DNA of 64,000 bases from Paraburkholderia sp. IMGN_8 (GTDB lineage: Bacteria > Pseudomonadota > Gammaproteobacteria > Burkholderiales > Burkholderiaceae). A model generated the notes under the pieces. The model was given only the letters and a program-made list of their open reading frames with translations. It was not told the DNA's origin and did not search any database. Location: contig NZ_CP150901.1 of the NCBI RefSeq assembly GCF_038050405.1, forward strand, positions 3,162,001-3,226,000, written 5' to 3'. Below are positions 55,467 through 63,596 of this stretch, piece by piece; positions within the stretch are counted from its first letter, which is position 1; every line of letters begins with the position of its first letter. The translations under genes and the position numbers were made by a program.

Positions 55467-56223
55467 ACACTGGACACGCGTCGCCACAAGCGCCGACAAC
55501 CGCACACCCAGGATCGCGAGCGCCGTCGTGGTGGCATGCGCAGTGTGGGGCACGGCGCTCGTTCTGCTGGGTCGCGGCCTGCACACAGGCCCGGCACGCC
55601 AACGCCCTGCTGAACCGCCGTTGGAGATGAAGTTCGTTGAAATAGCGGAACCTCGCCAACCGCGGCTTGCAACACGGGAGCCTGCGGCACCCGCGGTTCA
55701 GGAGCCGCGCAGGATGCCCGCGCAGCCGCACGCCACGGTCAAGGCTGGGCGCATTCAGACGCAACCCACCCGTCAGGCGGCCCCGGCAAAGCCCGAACCG
55801 ACGCTGGTCAAGCCCAATAGCACGCCTGCCAACCTGGCCGCGCCCACTCAATCCGCAGCAACCGCTGAAACCGCGGCGGCCAACTCACCGCCGCCACTAT
55901 CTGGGAATCCGGAGCGCAACACCGACGCGCAAAGGCCGTCCACGCCGACATCAGGCTATTCGACAGCACGCGCCATCGCACAACCGCTGCCGACAGTCCC
56001 CGACGATCTTCGCGAGCAGGCGTACCAGACCGTCGCGACCGCCAGGTTTGTGATTCATACCGACGGCTCCGCGGCCGTCGAACTCATCCGGCCAACGCAA
56101 TATCCACGACTCAACCAGATACTCATCGAAACCCTGCGCGGCTGGCGGTTCGTCCCGGCCATGCAGGACGGGCACCCGGTCGAGAGCAGCCTGGAGATCC
56201 GCGTCCATTTCAACGTCAGCTAG
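55459..56223 (+). CDS. tonB: TonB-family energy transducer
   Basis: I start at GTG 55459, overlapping the exbD stop, giving 254 residues; the longer frame begins inside exbD. One N-terminal helix (IASAVVVACAVWGTALVLLG) is followed by a Pro/Ala-rich linker of about 120 residues and a TonB C-terminal domain (FVIHTDGSAAVELIRPTQYP, LIETLRGWRFVPAMQDGHPVES). It spans the periplasm to the receptor encoded by the first gene of the operon. A dedicated TonB suggests a specialised receptor. Confidence 0.9.
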   Translation: MNRHWTRVATSADNRTPRIASAVVVACAVWGTALVLLGRGLHTGPARQRPAEPPLEMKFVEIAEPRQPRLATREPAAPAVQEPRRMPAQPHATVKAGRIQTQPTRQAAPAKPEPTLVKPNSTPANLAAPTQSAATAETAAANSPPPLSGNPERNTDAQRPSTPTSGYSTARAIAQPLPTVPDDLREQAYQTVATARFVIHTDGSAAVELIRPTQYPRLNQILIETLRGWRFVPAMQDGHPVESSLEIRVHFNVS

Positions 56224-56275
56224 CGAAGACATGGCAGCTTCGCGCTGACCGGGCCGAGGCCACGCCACGAAGGTT

Positions 56276-56321
56276 CGTAGTTTTCAGTCAGACGAATACG
56301 CACCACACTGCGAAAACTACG
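56276..56321. repeat. Inverted repeat between tonB and the first luxR gene
   Basis: Perfect 10-bp arms CGTAGTTTTC and GAAAACTACG separated by 26 bp, with further inner pairing (AGT with ACT). It could be the terminator of the receptor-exbBD-tonB operon or an operator for the LuxR protein encoded 160 bp downstream. It does not match a lux box. Confidence 0.55.
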
Positions 56322-56484
56322 TGAGCTTCAATTGTCAGAGGATTTATTCGCTCCTAGAATTGACGCACGCCCTAGCGCTCGATTGCCCGCATCCGGCGCG
56401 AGCGCGAGCCAGTTCCGCTCAGGCCCAGGAGGCGCCTGCGGAGCAGGCAAAAAGGAACACGGCGTTCCAGCGGAAAACCATTCA

Positions 56485-57330
56485 ATGAGCGAAACGGGCG
56501 AAGAGCAAACCGCTTTATTCACCTTCGGCGACACCCAACTCGATCACGAGGGCGCACGGTCAGCGCCCAACGTAGCACTGACTGCCGGGGGGCAGGGGTT
56601 GGCCGGCATCGGCCGCAGCCTGCTCGAAGCACCCGGCAGCGAGACGCGGCAAGCCCTGATGCGCGAAGTGATCCAGCACGCGGGGTTCGAATCGCTCTGT
56701 TATTGCCGCATCGTGCGGATCGGCGAATTCGTCAGCCGCGCCGCCTGGTTCGATACGTACTCGCCGCCCGGCTGGGCCGAGCGCTACGGGCGCGAGCAAT
56801 TCTTCGCGATCGATCCGCGCGTGACCTACGCATGCCGTTTCGAGTGGCCGTTCGCGTGGGACATGGAGTCGATGTTTTCGACGCCGATGGCCGAGCGCTG
56901 CGAACCCTTCGCGCGCCGCTTCAGCACCGCCGCGAAGCAGGCGGGCCTGCATAGCGGCGTGAGTTTTGGTCTGGCCACCGGCAACGCGCTCGAGCACTGC
57001 ATCATTACGCTGTCGAGCGCGCAAACGGGTCGCAGCTGGATTGCCGACACCACGCTCGGCGAAGCGTATGCGATCGGCGTGGGCCTGCATGCGTTCATCG
57101 AGGCACGCGCGCGCAATCTGATGCCGTCGCTGACGGCGGCCAGTCTGAACGACGTGCAGCGTTCGATCCTGCGTTTCGTGACCCAGGGTCTGAGCGATCG
57201 TGAGATGGCGGAATCCCTGTCGATGTCGGCGCACAACATCGGCTATCACTTGCGGCAACTGAAGAAAATCTATAACGCGCAGAACCGGGTACAACTCGCG
57301 TATATCGCGGGCTGCATCCTCGGCGACTGA
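56485..57330 (+). CDS. LuxR-type transcription regulator with autoinducer-binding-like domain, first of two
   Basis: I start at ATG 56485 (MSETGEEQTALF), 281 residues; the frame is open further upstream, but that part looks non-coding. An autoinducer-binding-like domain spans about 70-205 (FESLCYCRIVRIGEFV, WFDTYSPPGWAERYG, FFAIDPRVTYA, WPFAWD) and a LuxR/FixJ helix-turn-helix spans about 220-278 (ILRFVTQGLSDREMAESLSM). The classical ligand-pocket residues are only partly recognisable. No luxI synthase is nearby, so it is a LuxR solo. It is convergent with the type III secretion cluster and may regulate it, by position only. Confidence 0.88.
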   Translation: MSETGEEQTALFTFGDTQLDHEGARSAPNVALTAGGQGLAGIGRSLLEAPGSETRQALMREVIQHAGFESLCYCRIVRIGEFVSRAAWFDTYSPPGWAERYGREQFFAIDPRVTYACRFEWPFAWDMESMFSTPMAERCEPFARRFSTAAKQAGLHSGVSFGLATGNALEHCIITLSSAQTGRSWIADTTLGEAYAIGVGLHAFIEARARNLMPSLTAASLNDVQRSILRFVTQGLSDREMAESLSMSAHNIGYHLRQLKKIYNAQNRVQLAYIAGCILGD

Positions 57331-57452
57331 CGCTGTACGCTCGCGGCCCCTGTCACGCAGACGGCCGCACCACTACTTGGCTACGGGAAATCCGGCGGCA
57401 CGATCCGCCGCGGCCGAGGTGTGTCCTGAACGACAACAGGGGAAGCGAGCGT

Positions 57453-58397
57453 ATGACGTATGGAATGGACGTTTTAAACGAGCCCGCGGGCCTCGCGGTC
57501 TGCCGCATGACGATGGCCGGCTACGACAGCAAGCCGTCGCCGGCCACCGCAGCGCCGGCAAGCGAGGCGGCCGATGCAGCGCCAGCCGCCAATACACCGG
57601 ACATCTGCTACTACGACGAAGCGGAGTTGCTGGGCACGATCCGCCGCGACGAACTGGGCGGCGAGACCCATATCGCCGCCGATCTCGGCGCCGCCCGCAA
57701 CACCGACGAGCGGATGCGGCTCGTGCGCGGCATGCTGCGCCTCGTCGGCTTCAGCGAACTGGGCTATCTGACGGTGAAGCTCGACGCTCAGGGCAGCCCG
57801 GAACGGCTGTACTTCCCGCGCAGCTATCTGTCGGCGAGTCTCGCGCCGCGCTATTTCGAAGCCGGCTATCACCGGCACGATCCGCGCTTCGCCGCGGTGC
57901 TGGCGGGCAACACGCCGCACGTCTGGGATCTGCGGCGGCTCGTCGAAACGTGGCGCCGCGCGGGCTCACCGCCAGGCATGCGCGCCATGTTCGACGAAAT
58001 GCGTGACGGCGGCACCCGCAGCGGCCTGATTTTCGGCCTGCCGATTCCCCATACGCGGCTGCGCTCGATCATCAGCTTCGCTGCGCCGAGCGAGCACGCC
58101 GGCTGGATCACCGACAGCGTCGTGGTGCAGTCGCTGACGCTGGGTTTGTCGATTCATCAGCGCTTTTCGGCGTATGTGCGGGCGATCAACCGGCGCGAAT
58201 CGGCGGCCGAATTGTCGGAACTGCAGATGCGCATTCTCGGCTTTCTGGCGGCCGGCCTGTCCGACAAGGAAATCGCGTTGCGCATGCACACTACCGCGCA
58301 CAACGTCGACTACCATCTGCGGCGTCTGCGCCAGAAGTGCGGCGTGACCAACCGCACACAGCTGGCGTTTCTCGCGGGGCAGTTGCCGACCTCGTGA
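57453..58397 (+). CDS. LuxR-type transcription regulator, second of two
   Basis: A 314-residue paralogue of the preceding regulator, 122 bp downstream on the same strand. It has an N-terminal Ala/Pro-rich extension (about 1-50), an autoinducer-binding-like domain (LVGFSELGYLTVKLD, YFEAGYHRHDPRF, IIFGLPIPH-like core) and a C-terminal helix-turn-helix (ILGFLAAGLSDKEIALRMHTTAHNVDYHLRRL). Both regulators share the HNxxYHLRxLxxK recognition helix pattern, suggesting related operators. No luxI gene is present. Confidence 0.88.
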   Translation: MTYGMDVLNEPAGLAVCRMTMAGYDSKPSPATAAPASEAADAAPAANTPDICYYDEAELLGTIRRDELGGETHIAADLGAARNTDERMRLVRGMLRLVGFSELGYLTVKLDAQGSPERLYFPRSYLSASLAPRYFEAGYHRHDPRFAAVLAGNTPHVWDLRRLVETWRRAGSPPGMRAMFDEMRDGGTRSGLIFGLPIPHTRLRSIISFAAPSEHAGWITDSVVVQSLTLGLSIHQRFSAYVRAINRRESAAELSELQMRILGFLAAGLSDKEIALRMHTTAHNVDYHLRRLRQKCGVTNRTQLAFLAGQLPTS

Positions 58398-58464
58398 AGG
58401 TTTGAAGTCGTGAAGCGGCATCGCGGCGGGCTGCGCTCCGCCCGGGTTCGCGGCTGCCTCGTGC

Positions 58465-58483
58465 GTGACGCGTCGCGCGTCAC
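58465..58483 (-). terminator. Hairpin at the end of the type III cluster
   Basis: GTGACGCG and CGCGTCAC arms around TCG form a perfect 8-bp stem, 4 bp after the sctU stop on the minus strand and 68 bp after the convergent luxR stop. There is no T run, so a bidirectional GC hairpin terminator is only likely. Confidence 0.45.
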
Positions 58484-58486
58484 ACC

Positions 58487-59521
58487 TCACGTGTCGTCGC
58501 CTGTCGCCCACTTCAGCAGTTCCGCCACCTCGCGGAAATGCGCGCGGTCGATGAAATGGCCAAGCGCCACCTGCTCGTATAAGGTTTCCGCCAACCCCGC
58601 ATTCGCCACCGCCGGGCGCAGCAGTTCCTGCGCGATCGCGCGAATTCTCTGCGCGGCTTCGCCCTCGCCGCGCGCCACCACCATCGGCAGCGACGGTGCG
58701 CCGGTATAGCGCAGCGCCACCGCGACGCGCGCCGAATACACCACCGCCGACGCGCTGCCCACCACGTCCTGTAGCGAATTGAACTGCAACTCGCGCGCGA
58801 GTTGCGTGCGGCGCGAGCCCAGATGCGGATCGCCTTCGGTCTCGCGGTATTCGCGGCGGATTTCGTCGGTGCTCATCCTGAGCTGGCGCATGTGCTGCCA
58901 GCGTTGGTGGGCATAGTCGAACGCGGCGAGCGCCGCGTACACCACCGCGGCCCAGCCGAACAGCATCGCCAGCAATTTGCCGGCGACGCCGAGAATCTGC
59001 GCGGGCGCGGAAAAGCCGGCCTCGATCGCCGCGCCGAGCGAACCGCGAATCACCGTGTAGATGATCGCGGCAAGCGCCAGCGTCTTGACCGCCTGCTTCG
59101 CGAGGTCGATCAGATTGCGCAACGAGAACATCCGCGTGAGGCCTGCAGCCGGATTGAGCCGGTTCAGGTCGGGCCTGATCCGTTCCCACGCCACCAGGCC
59201 GCCGACTTGCGCGAGTGCGGCGACCGCCGCCGAAATCCCGGCCACCGCACTCACCGCGAGTATCAGCATTGCCAATGCGCGAATCGCCGCGCTCACCAGC
59301 GGCACGAGCAACGCGCCGGAATCGCGCGCGGCAATCAACTGCGCGGCGGCATCGAGCAGCGAGTGGAGCACCCGCAGGCCGATCGGCCCGCCGCCGATCA
59401 GGAGCGCCAGCAGCGCGATGAACTGCACGGCCGAGACGAGATCGGCACTTCTGGCAACTTCGCCCTTGCGGCGCGCTTCGCGCAGCTTGCGCGCGGTGGG
59501 CTGATGGGATTTTTCGGCCAT
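58487..59521 (-). CDS. sctU: Type III secretion export apparatus switch protein SctU with degenerate NPTH motif
   Basis: A 344-residue FlhB/YscU-family protein. MAEKSHQPTARKLREARRKGEVARS is followed by four membrane helices and a cytoplasmic domain (REYRETEGDPHLGSRRTQLAREL). Family members cleave themselves at NPTH. Here the aligned residues are Y262-S263-A264-R265 (SAVVYSARVAVALRY), so the Asn-Pro bond is missing. The rest of the C-terminal domain is intact (LPMVVARGEGE, LLKWATGDD). Last gene of the visible cluster, 30 bp after sctT. Either it works without cleavage or the system has lost normal substrate switching. Confidence 0.93.
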   Translation of the reverse strand: MAEKSHQPTARKLREARRKGEVARSADLVSAVQFIALLALLIGGGPIGLRVLHSLLDAAAQLIAARDSGALLVPLVSAAIRALAMLILAVSAVAGISAAVAALAQVGGLVAWERIRPDLNRLNPAAGLTRMFSLRNLIDLAKQAVKTLALAAIIYTVIRGSLGAAIEAGFSAPAQILGVAGKLLAMLFGWAAVVYAALAAFDYAHQRWQHMRQLRMSTDEIRREYRETEGDPHLGSRRTQLARELQFNSLQDVVGSASAVVYSARVAVALRYTGAPSLPMVVARGEGEAAQRIRAIAQELLRPAVANAGLAETLYEQVALGHFIDRAHFREVAELLKWATGDDT

Positions 59522-59551
59522 GGAAGCGTGGCAGTCAGTTCATGCGCGCCG

Positions 59552-60337
59552 CTACAACGCCGCACGCAATAGCGCAAATAGTGGGCTATCCGGCGCGAGA
59601 AACGCCTGCAACGAGCCGTACACGAAGTATAGAAACAGCGCCATCATCAACAGCGCAAGCGAACTCTTGACCGGTTGCGACAGCATGAACACGTTCATCT
59701 GCGGCACCGCGCGGCCGATCAGCCCGATGCCGAGTTCCGCGAGCACCAGCACCAGAATCACCGGCGTGGCGAGCTTGACGGTCGCGCGCATCACCGAGTC
59801 GGTCGCGCGGATCGCGAACTGATCGAGCACGCGGTGCGCGTTCGGCGTCAGCGAGTCGACCGGCCACAGCCGGTACGATTCGAGGAACAGCGTCAGCATC
59901 AGATGCAAACCGCCGCCAGTGACGAACAGCGTGATCGCGAGGAAGTTCAGGAACGCACCGGTCGGACCGCCCTCGCCACCGGAGATCGGGTCGAAGAATG
60001 CCGCGTTGCCGGAGCCGGTCTGGAAATCGATCAGATGGCCGACGCTTTCGATCGCCCACAGCATCGCGCTGAACGTGAAACCGAGCAGCACGCCGATCAG
60101 CGCCTCCTTTGCGAGGATCAGCATCCACAGCAGCGGCGGAATCGCAGACAGTTCCGGCACGTCGACGACCGGCGACGCGAACAGCGCGATCACCACGATC
60201 AGGCCGTTGCGCACGAGTCCGGTGAGCACGCGTTCGCCGAATACCGGCACGATCAGCATCATCGGCAAGAGGCGCGGCATCACGAGCAGCAGCGGATGCA
60301 GCGCGGCCTGGATCGCGGCGAAACTGTTATCGCCCAT
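59552..60337 (-). CDS. sctT: Type III secretion export apparatus protein SctT
   Basis: I start at ATG 60337 (MGDNSFAAIQAALHPLLLVM), 261 residues; the longer frame runs into the preceding gene in the wrong register. FliR/YscT-family features are visible: PRLLPMMLIVPVFGERVL, KEALIGVLLGFTFSAMLWAIESVGHLIDFQTG, GGLHLMLTLFLESYRLWPV and six or so membrane helices. Part of the export gate with SctR, SctS, SctU and SctV. It overlaps the end of the sctO-like gene by 11 bp. Confidence 0.93.
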   Translation of the reverse strand: MGDNSFAAIQAALHPLLLVMPRLLPMMLIVPVFGERVLTGLVRNGLIVVIALFASPVVDVPELSAIPPLLWMLILAKEALIGVLLGFTFSAMLWAIESVGHLIDFQTGSGNAAFFDPISGGEGGPTGAFLNFLAITLFVTGGGLHLMLTLFLESYRLWPVDSLTPNAHRVLDQFAIRATDSVMRATVKLATPVILVLVLAELGIGLIGRAVPQMNVFMLSQPVKSSLALLMMALFLYFVYGSLQAFLAPDSPLFALLRAAL

Positions 60338-60848
60338 CGTCCAGCAGGCTCTCCGCCGACACGCCATGCCGGCGCAGTGCCGCTTCGTCCGCTTCGTCGT
60401 CCTCGCGCGCCTGCTGCGCGAGCCGCGCGCTGCGGCCCGCATCGCTCGCGACACGCTCGAGCTTGTCGAGATTCGCTTGCGCGCGATTGAGCCGCGTCTG
60501 CAATTCCGCAAGCCGCCCCTCTTCCTGCCGATGCTGCTCGCCCGCGCGCTCTGCATCTTCATGAGCGAGACCGGCCGCGCGCATCCGCGACAGATCTTCG
60601 ACTACCGTGTCCTGCAGCCCGCGCGGCGACATGCGCGCCTGACCGGCGTCGCTCGTCACACGCTGCGCGAGCGCATGACGCGCGGCGAGTTCACGCACCA
60701 CGCGCGCGCGGGCGTCGGCGACCGATTGCGCCGTCTGTTCGGTCACGCGGTGCTGGCGCATCTTGTCGATCGCCGCCTTGCGATGGCGAACCTCGCGCAG
60801 ACGGCGCAGCGCGTCGAGCGTGGACTTAATGGCGTCGGACGAGGTCAT
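60327..60848 (-). CDS. sctO: YscO/SctO-like type III stalk protein
   Basis: A 173-residue protein predicted to be almost entirely a charged alpha-helical hairpin (RRLREVRHRKAAIDKMRQHRV, EEGRLAELQTRLNRAQANLDKLERVA). Its place directly after the ATPase gene sctN and before sctT is the usual place of the SctO/FliJ/HrpB7 stalk, which couples the ATPase to the export gate. Sequence conservation in this family is low, so the assignment rests on coiled-coil character and gene order. Overlaps sctN by 23 bp. Confidence 0.75.
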   Translation of the reverse strand: MTSSDAIKSTLDALRRLREVRHRKAAIDKMRQHRVTEQTAQSVADARARVVRELAARHALAQRVTSDAGQARMSPRGLQDTVVEDLSRMRAAGLAHEDAERAGEQHRQEEGRLAELQTRLNRAQANLDKLERVASDAGRSARLAQQAREDDEADEAALRRHGVSAESLLDDGR

Positions 60849-62265
60849 GGAGCGTCGCTAAGGTTTCGTTGAACGGCGCGAGCGCGTCGGCGCGCTGCGA
60901 GAAAAAAGCATCGAGCGGCGCCTTGGCGCGCAATGCGGCGTCCGCGAGCGAATCGGTGCCTTCGCGGTATTCGCCGATCTGCACCAGCAACTCGATGTCC
61001 TGATACTTCGACAGCAGCTCGCGAACTCGCGCCGCGGCACCCACATGCGATTCGCACGCGACTTGTGACATCACGCGCGACAGGCTCGCGAGCACGTCGA
61101 TTGCCGGATAGCGGTTGGCGGTAGCGACCTTGCGCGACAGCACGATATGGCCGTCGAGAATCGAGCGGACTTCTTCGGCAATCGGATCGGTTTCCTCGTC
61201 GCCTTCCACCAACACCGTGTAGAACGCCGTGATCGAACCGCGTTCGCCCTGCCCGGCGCGTTCGAGCAATTGCGGTAGTACCGAGAAAGTGGATGGCGGA
61301 AAGCTGCGCCGCGTCGGCGGCTCGCCGGAGGCGAGGCCAACCTCTCGCTGCGCACGCGCAAAACGCGTCAGCGAATCGACCAGTAACAGCACGCGCTTGC
61401 CCTGATCGCGGAAATACTCGGCGATCGCGGTCGCGACATGCGCGGACTTCACGCGCTCCATCGCCGGACGATCCGACGTCGACGCGACGATCACGGCCTT
61501 ACTGCGCGCCTCCGCCGACAGGCTGTGTTCGAGAAACTCGCGCACTTCCCGGCCGCGCTCGCCGACCAGAGCGATCACGATCACATCGCATTCGGTGCCG
61601 CGCGCGATCATGCCGAGCAGCGTGCTCTTGCCGACACCGGACGGCGCGAACACGCCGATGCGTTGACCGACGCCCACCGTCAGCAGCGAATCGATCGCGC
61701 GCACGCTGGTGGCGAGCGGCGTGTCGATGTTTTGCCTCAGTAGCGGATTGACCGGCTCGTTGTGCGCCGACACCAGCGTGCCGCCGGCGATCTCGCCGCG
61801 GCCGTCGAGCGGCGCACCGAGGCCGTTCAGCACGCGCCCGCGCAAACTCGCGCCGACCGCGAAGCGATGGCCGCGACCCGATGGGATCACTTCAGTCGAG
61901 GGCGACAGGCCGTCGGTCGCGCCGAGCGGCGTCAGCAAGGTGGTTTGGCGCGCGAAGCCGACCACTTCGGCAAGCATCGGCGCGGCGCCAGGCGTACGCA
62001 GTTCGCAGATTTCGCCGAGCCTGGCATGCACGCCGGATGCGTTCACCAGCAGGCCGACCGCACGGCTGACACGGCCGCGTATGCGCACCGGGTTGAATTG
62101 ATCGAGGCCGTGCTCGAGTTCGGTGGCAAGCGCGTTGCGGTCGAGGCCCAGCTCATCGCCGAAACCGTCGAGCGCGAGTTTGCCCAACGCGTCGGTGAAA
62201 CTATCGAGCGACGATGCGCTTTCACCGTCGGCGCTGCCTGCGGGATCGAACTGAGCGTCACTCAT
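60826..62265 (-). CDS. sctN: Type III secretion ATPase SctN
   Basis: The start at 62265 overlaps the sctL stop (ATGA) and gives 479 residues. A variable N-terminal extension of about 50 residues precedes the FliI/YscN fold. The Walker A is APSGVGKST (207-215), with VGERGREVREFLE, the Walker B VLLLVDSLTRFARAQREVGLA region, GEPPTRRSFPPSTFSVLP and a C-terminal domain. Hexameric cytoplasmic ATPase that unloads chaperones and unfolds substrates. The extension is longer than in most homologues. Confidence 0.95.
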   Translation of the reverse strand: MSDAQFDPAGSADGESASSLDSFTDALGKLALDGFGDELGLDRNALATELEHGLDQFNPVRIRGRVSRAVGLLVNASGVHARLGEICELRTPGAAPMLAEVVGFARQTTLLTPLGATDGLSPSTEVIPSGRGHRFAVGASLRGRVLNGLGAPLDGRGEIAGGTLVSAHNEPVNPLLRQNIDTPLATSVRAIDSLLTVGVGQRIGVFAPSGVGKSTLLGMIARGTECDVIVIALVGERGREVREFLEHSLSAEARSKAVIVASTSDRPAMERVKSAHVATAIAEYFRDQGKRVLLLVDSLTRFARAQREVGLASGEPPTRRSFPPSTFSVLPQLLERAGQGERGSITAFYTVLVEGDEETDPIAEEVRSILDGHIVLSRKVATANRYPAIDVLASLSRVMSQVACESHVGAAARVRELLSKYQDIELLVQIGEYREGTDSLADAALRAKAPLDAFFSQRADALAPFNETLATLHDLVRRH

Positions 62266-62894
62266 GCCGTGCGTTGCCGGATCGCGGCTCGCAAGGCGTC
62301 GATCTGTGCATCGAGACCGACATCGAGCGTGCCGGACGGCGTCTCGACGATGCACTGCTCTTCGCTCAAGCGGCTATCGGTGACGATGCGAATCGGCGGC
62401 GTTGCAGCAGGCGTGACCGACGCCATCCGCTCCGGCCACACATGCTGCAACGCCGCCGCTACTGCCTCGCGGCAGGCCGGCGCCACCCGTACCACCAGAA
62501 ACGCCTCCTCACGCACCAGCGCATCGATACGCCGCAAAGCCGTTTCGTACAGCACGCGCGGATCGCTCTCGCCGACTATCGTGCGCACCGCCTTCACGAC
62601 GATCCCGGCGATCGTCTCGCGCAAGCCGTCGAGCGTACGGGCCGCATCGAGCGCGGCGCCGCAGGCCTGCTGCGCATATTCGCGCTTGCCCTGCTCGACG
62701 CCTTGCGCATGACCCTCGCGCAGTTTGCGTTCGTAGCCCTGCTGAGCCTCGTCGAGGATTCGCTGACGTTCGGTCTGCGCGGTCGACAGCAACGACCCCG
62801 CATCGAGCAGCGCCGAATACTCGCTCTGCTTGAGCACTTTGCGCTCGGAGAGGATCTGCAGGTTTTCGCTGGTAATCAGAAAAGCCAGTCCCAT
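62262..62894 (-). CDS. sctL: Type III secretion ATPase stator SctL
   Basis: A 210-residue FliH/YscL-family protein starting MGLAFLITSENLQILSERKV, with a helical central part (AQTERQRILDEAQQGYERKLREG) and a C-terminal globular domain ending with the conserved TDSRLSEEQCIVETPSGTLDVGLDAQ-type sequence. It links SctN to the cytoplasmic sorting platform SctQ. Overlaps sctK by 19 bp and sctN by 4 bp. Confidence 0.92.
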   Translation of the reverse strand: MGLAFLITSENLQILSERKVLKQSEYSALLDAGSLLSTAQTERQRILDEAQQGYERKLREGHAQGVEQGKREYAQQACGAALDAARTLDGLRETIAGIVVKAVRTIVGESDPRVLYETALRRIDALVREEAFLVVRVAPACREAVAAALQHVWPERMASVTPAATPPIRIVTDSRLSEEQCIVETPSGTLDVGLDAQIDALRAAIRQRTA

Positions 62895-63595
62895 TGTGCG
62901 AGCCTCTCAGGTATCAGGCATAGAAAGATCAGCTCGGCCAGATGCTGCCGATGCACCGCGCTCAGTCCATACGCCGGTTGCTCGCTGACGCCGCGCGCGA
63001 ACTTCAGGCGCATCCGTTCGACGATCGCGTCGCCCTCCGGCGCGACGAAATCCAGCAGCAGACGCGCGCCACGCTGGCGGATCGCGTCGACCGCGGCGCG
63101 CGGCGTCTGGCGAAACGGTTCGAGACTCTCGCCGATCGCCTCGAACGGCGGCGCGCGGTCGAGCACGAAGGGCATTGCGTTGTAGCCGAACGCGTCGACG
63201 AGCGCCGTATGCGTGCGCCAGTTCGGCGCGTCCAGCAACCACGCACGATGCAGCATCAAACCGCAGTAGGCGGCCAGCGTCGTCAACGCGCTGCGTTCGA
63301 TCAGCGCGATGCGCGCCACCAGACTGCCGAAGCCGAATGCATACCGTTCTCCAAGCCCGCTTTGCACCAGCAGATGCCGCGCGAGTACCGCACGGCCACG
63401 CACGCCGAAACTCGCGAAATCGCGGTAACGGGTGGGCCAATCCTGCGGCAGCCAGCTTGGATCGATATAACGGTCGGGCCGCAGATTGAACTCGACCGCA
63501 AGGCGATGCAGGCGCGCCGCGCGAACCGGGTCTTCGGCTCGCGATGCATCGCGGGCCCCGTCGTGCACCGGTTCGCGCACTGCATCGGTCTCCAT
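62876..63595 (-). CDS. sctK: Type III secretion sorting-platform protein SctK
   Basis: I start at ATG 63595 (METDAVREPVHDG), one base after the sctJ stop, giving 239 residues; the longer frame would overlap sctJ. It is a soluble, Arg- and Leu-rich protein (RLHRLAVEFNLRPDRYIDPSWLP, FASFGVRGRAVLARHLL, LSAVHRQHLAELIFLCL). The FN--P--Y-HPSWLP-like segment is typical of SctK/YscK. It tethers the sorting platform to the inner-membrane ring. Position between sctJ and sctL agrees. Confidence 0.85.
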   Translation of the reverse strand: METDAVREPVHDGARDASRAEDPVRAARLHRLAVEFNLRPDRYIDPSWLPQDWPTRYRDFASFGVRGRAVLARHLLVQSGLGERYAFGFGSLVARIALIERSALTTLAAYCGLMLHRAWLLDAPNWRTHTALVDAFGYNAMPFVLDRAPPFEAIGESLEPFRQTPRAAVDAIRQRGARLLLDFVAPEGDAIVERMRLKFARGVSEQPAYGLSAVHRQHLAELIFLCLIPERLAQWDWLF

Positions 63596-63596
63596 C

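Noticed and set aside
56276..56321. Inverted repeat as a lux box for the LuxR regulators
   Set aside because: The spacing and sequence do not fit a 20-bp lux box; a terminator or other operator is more likely.
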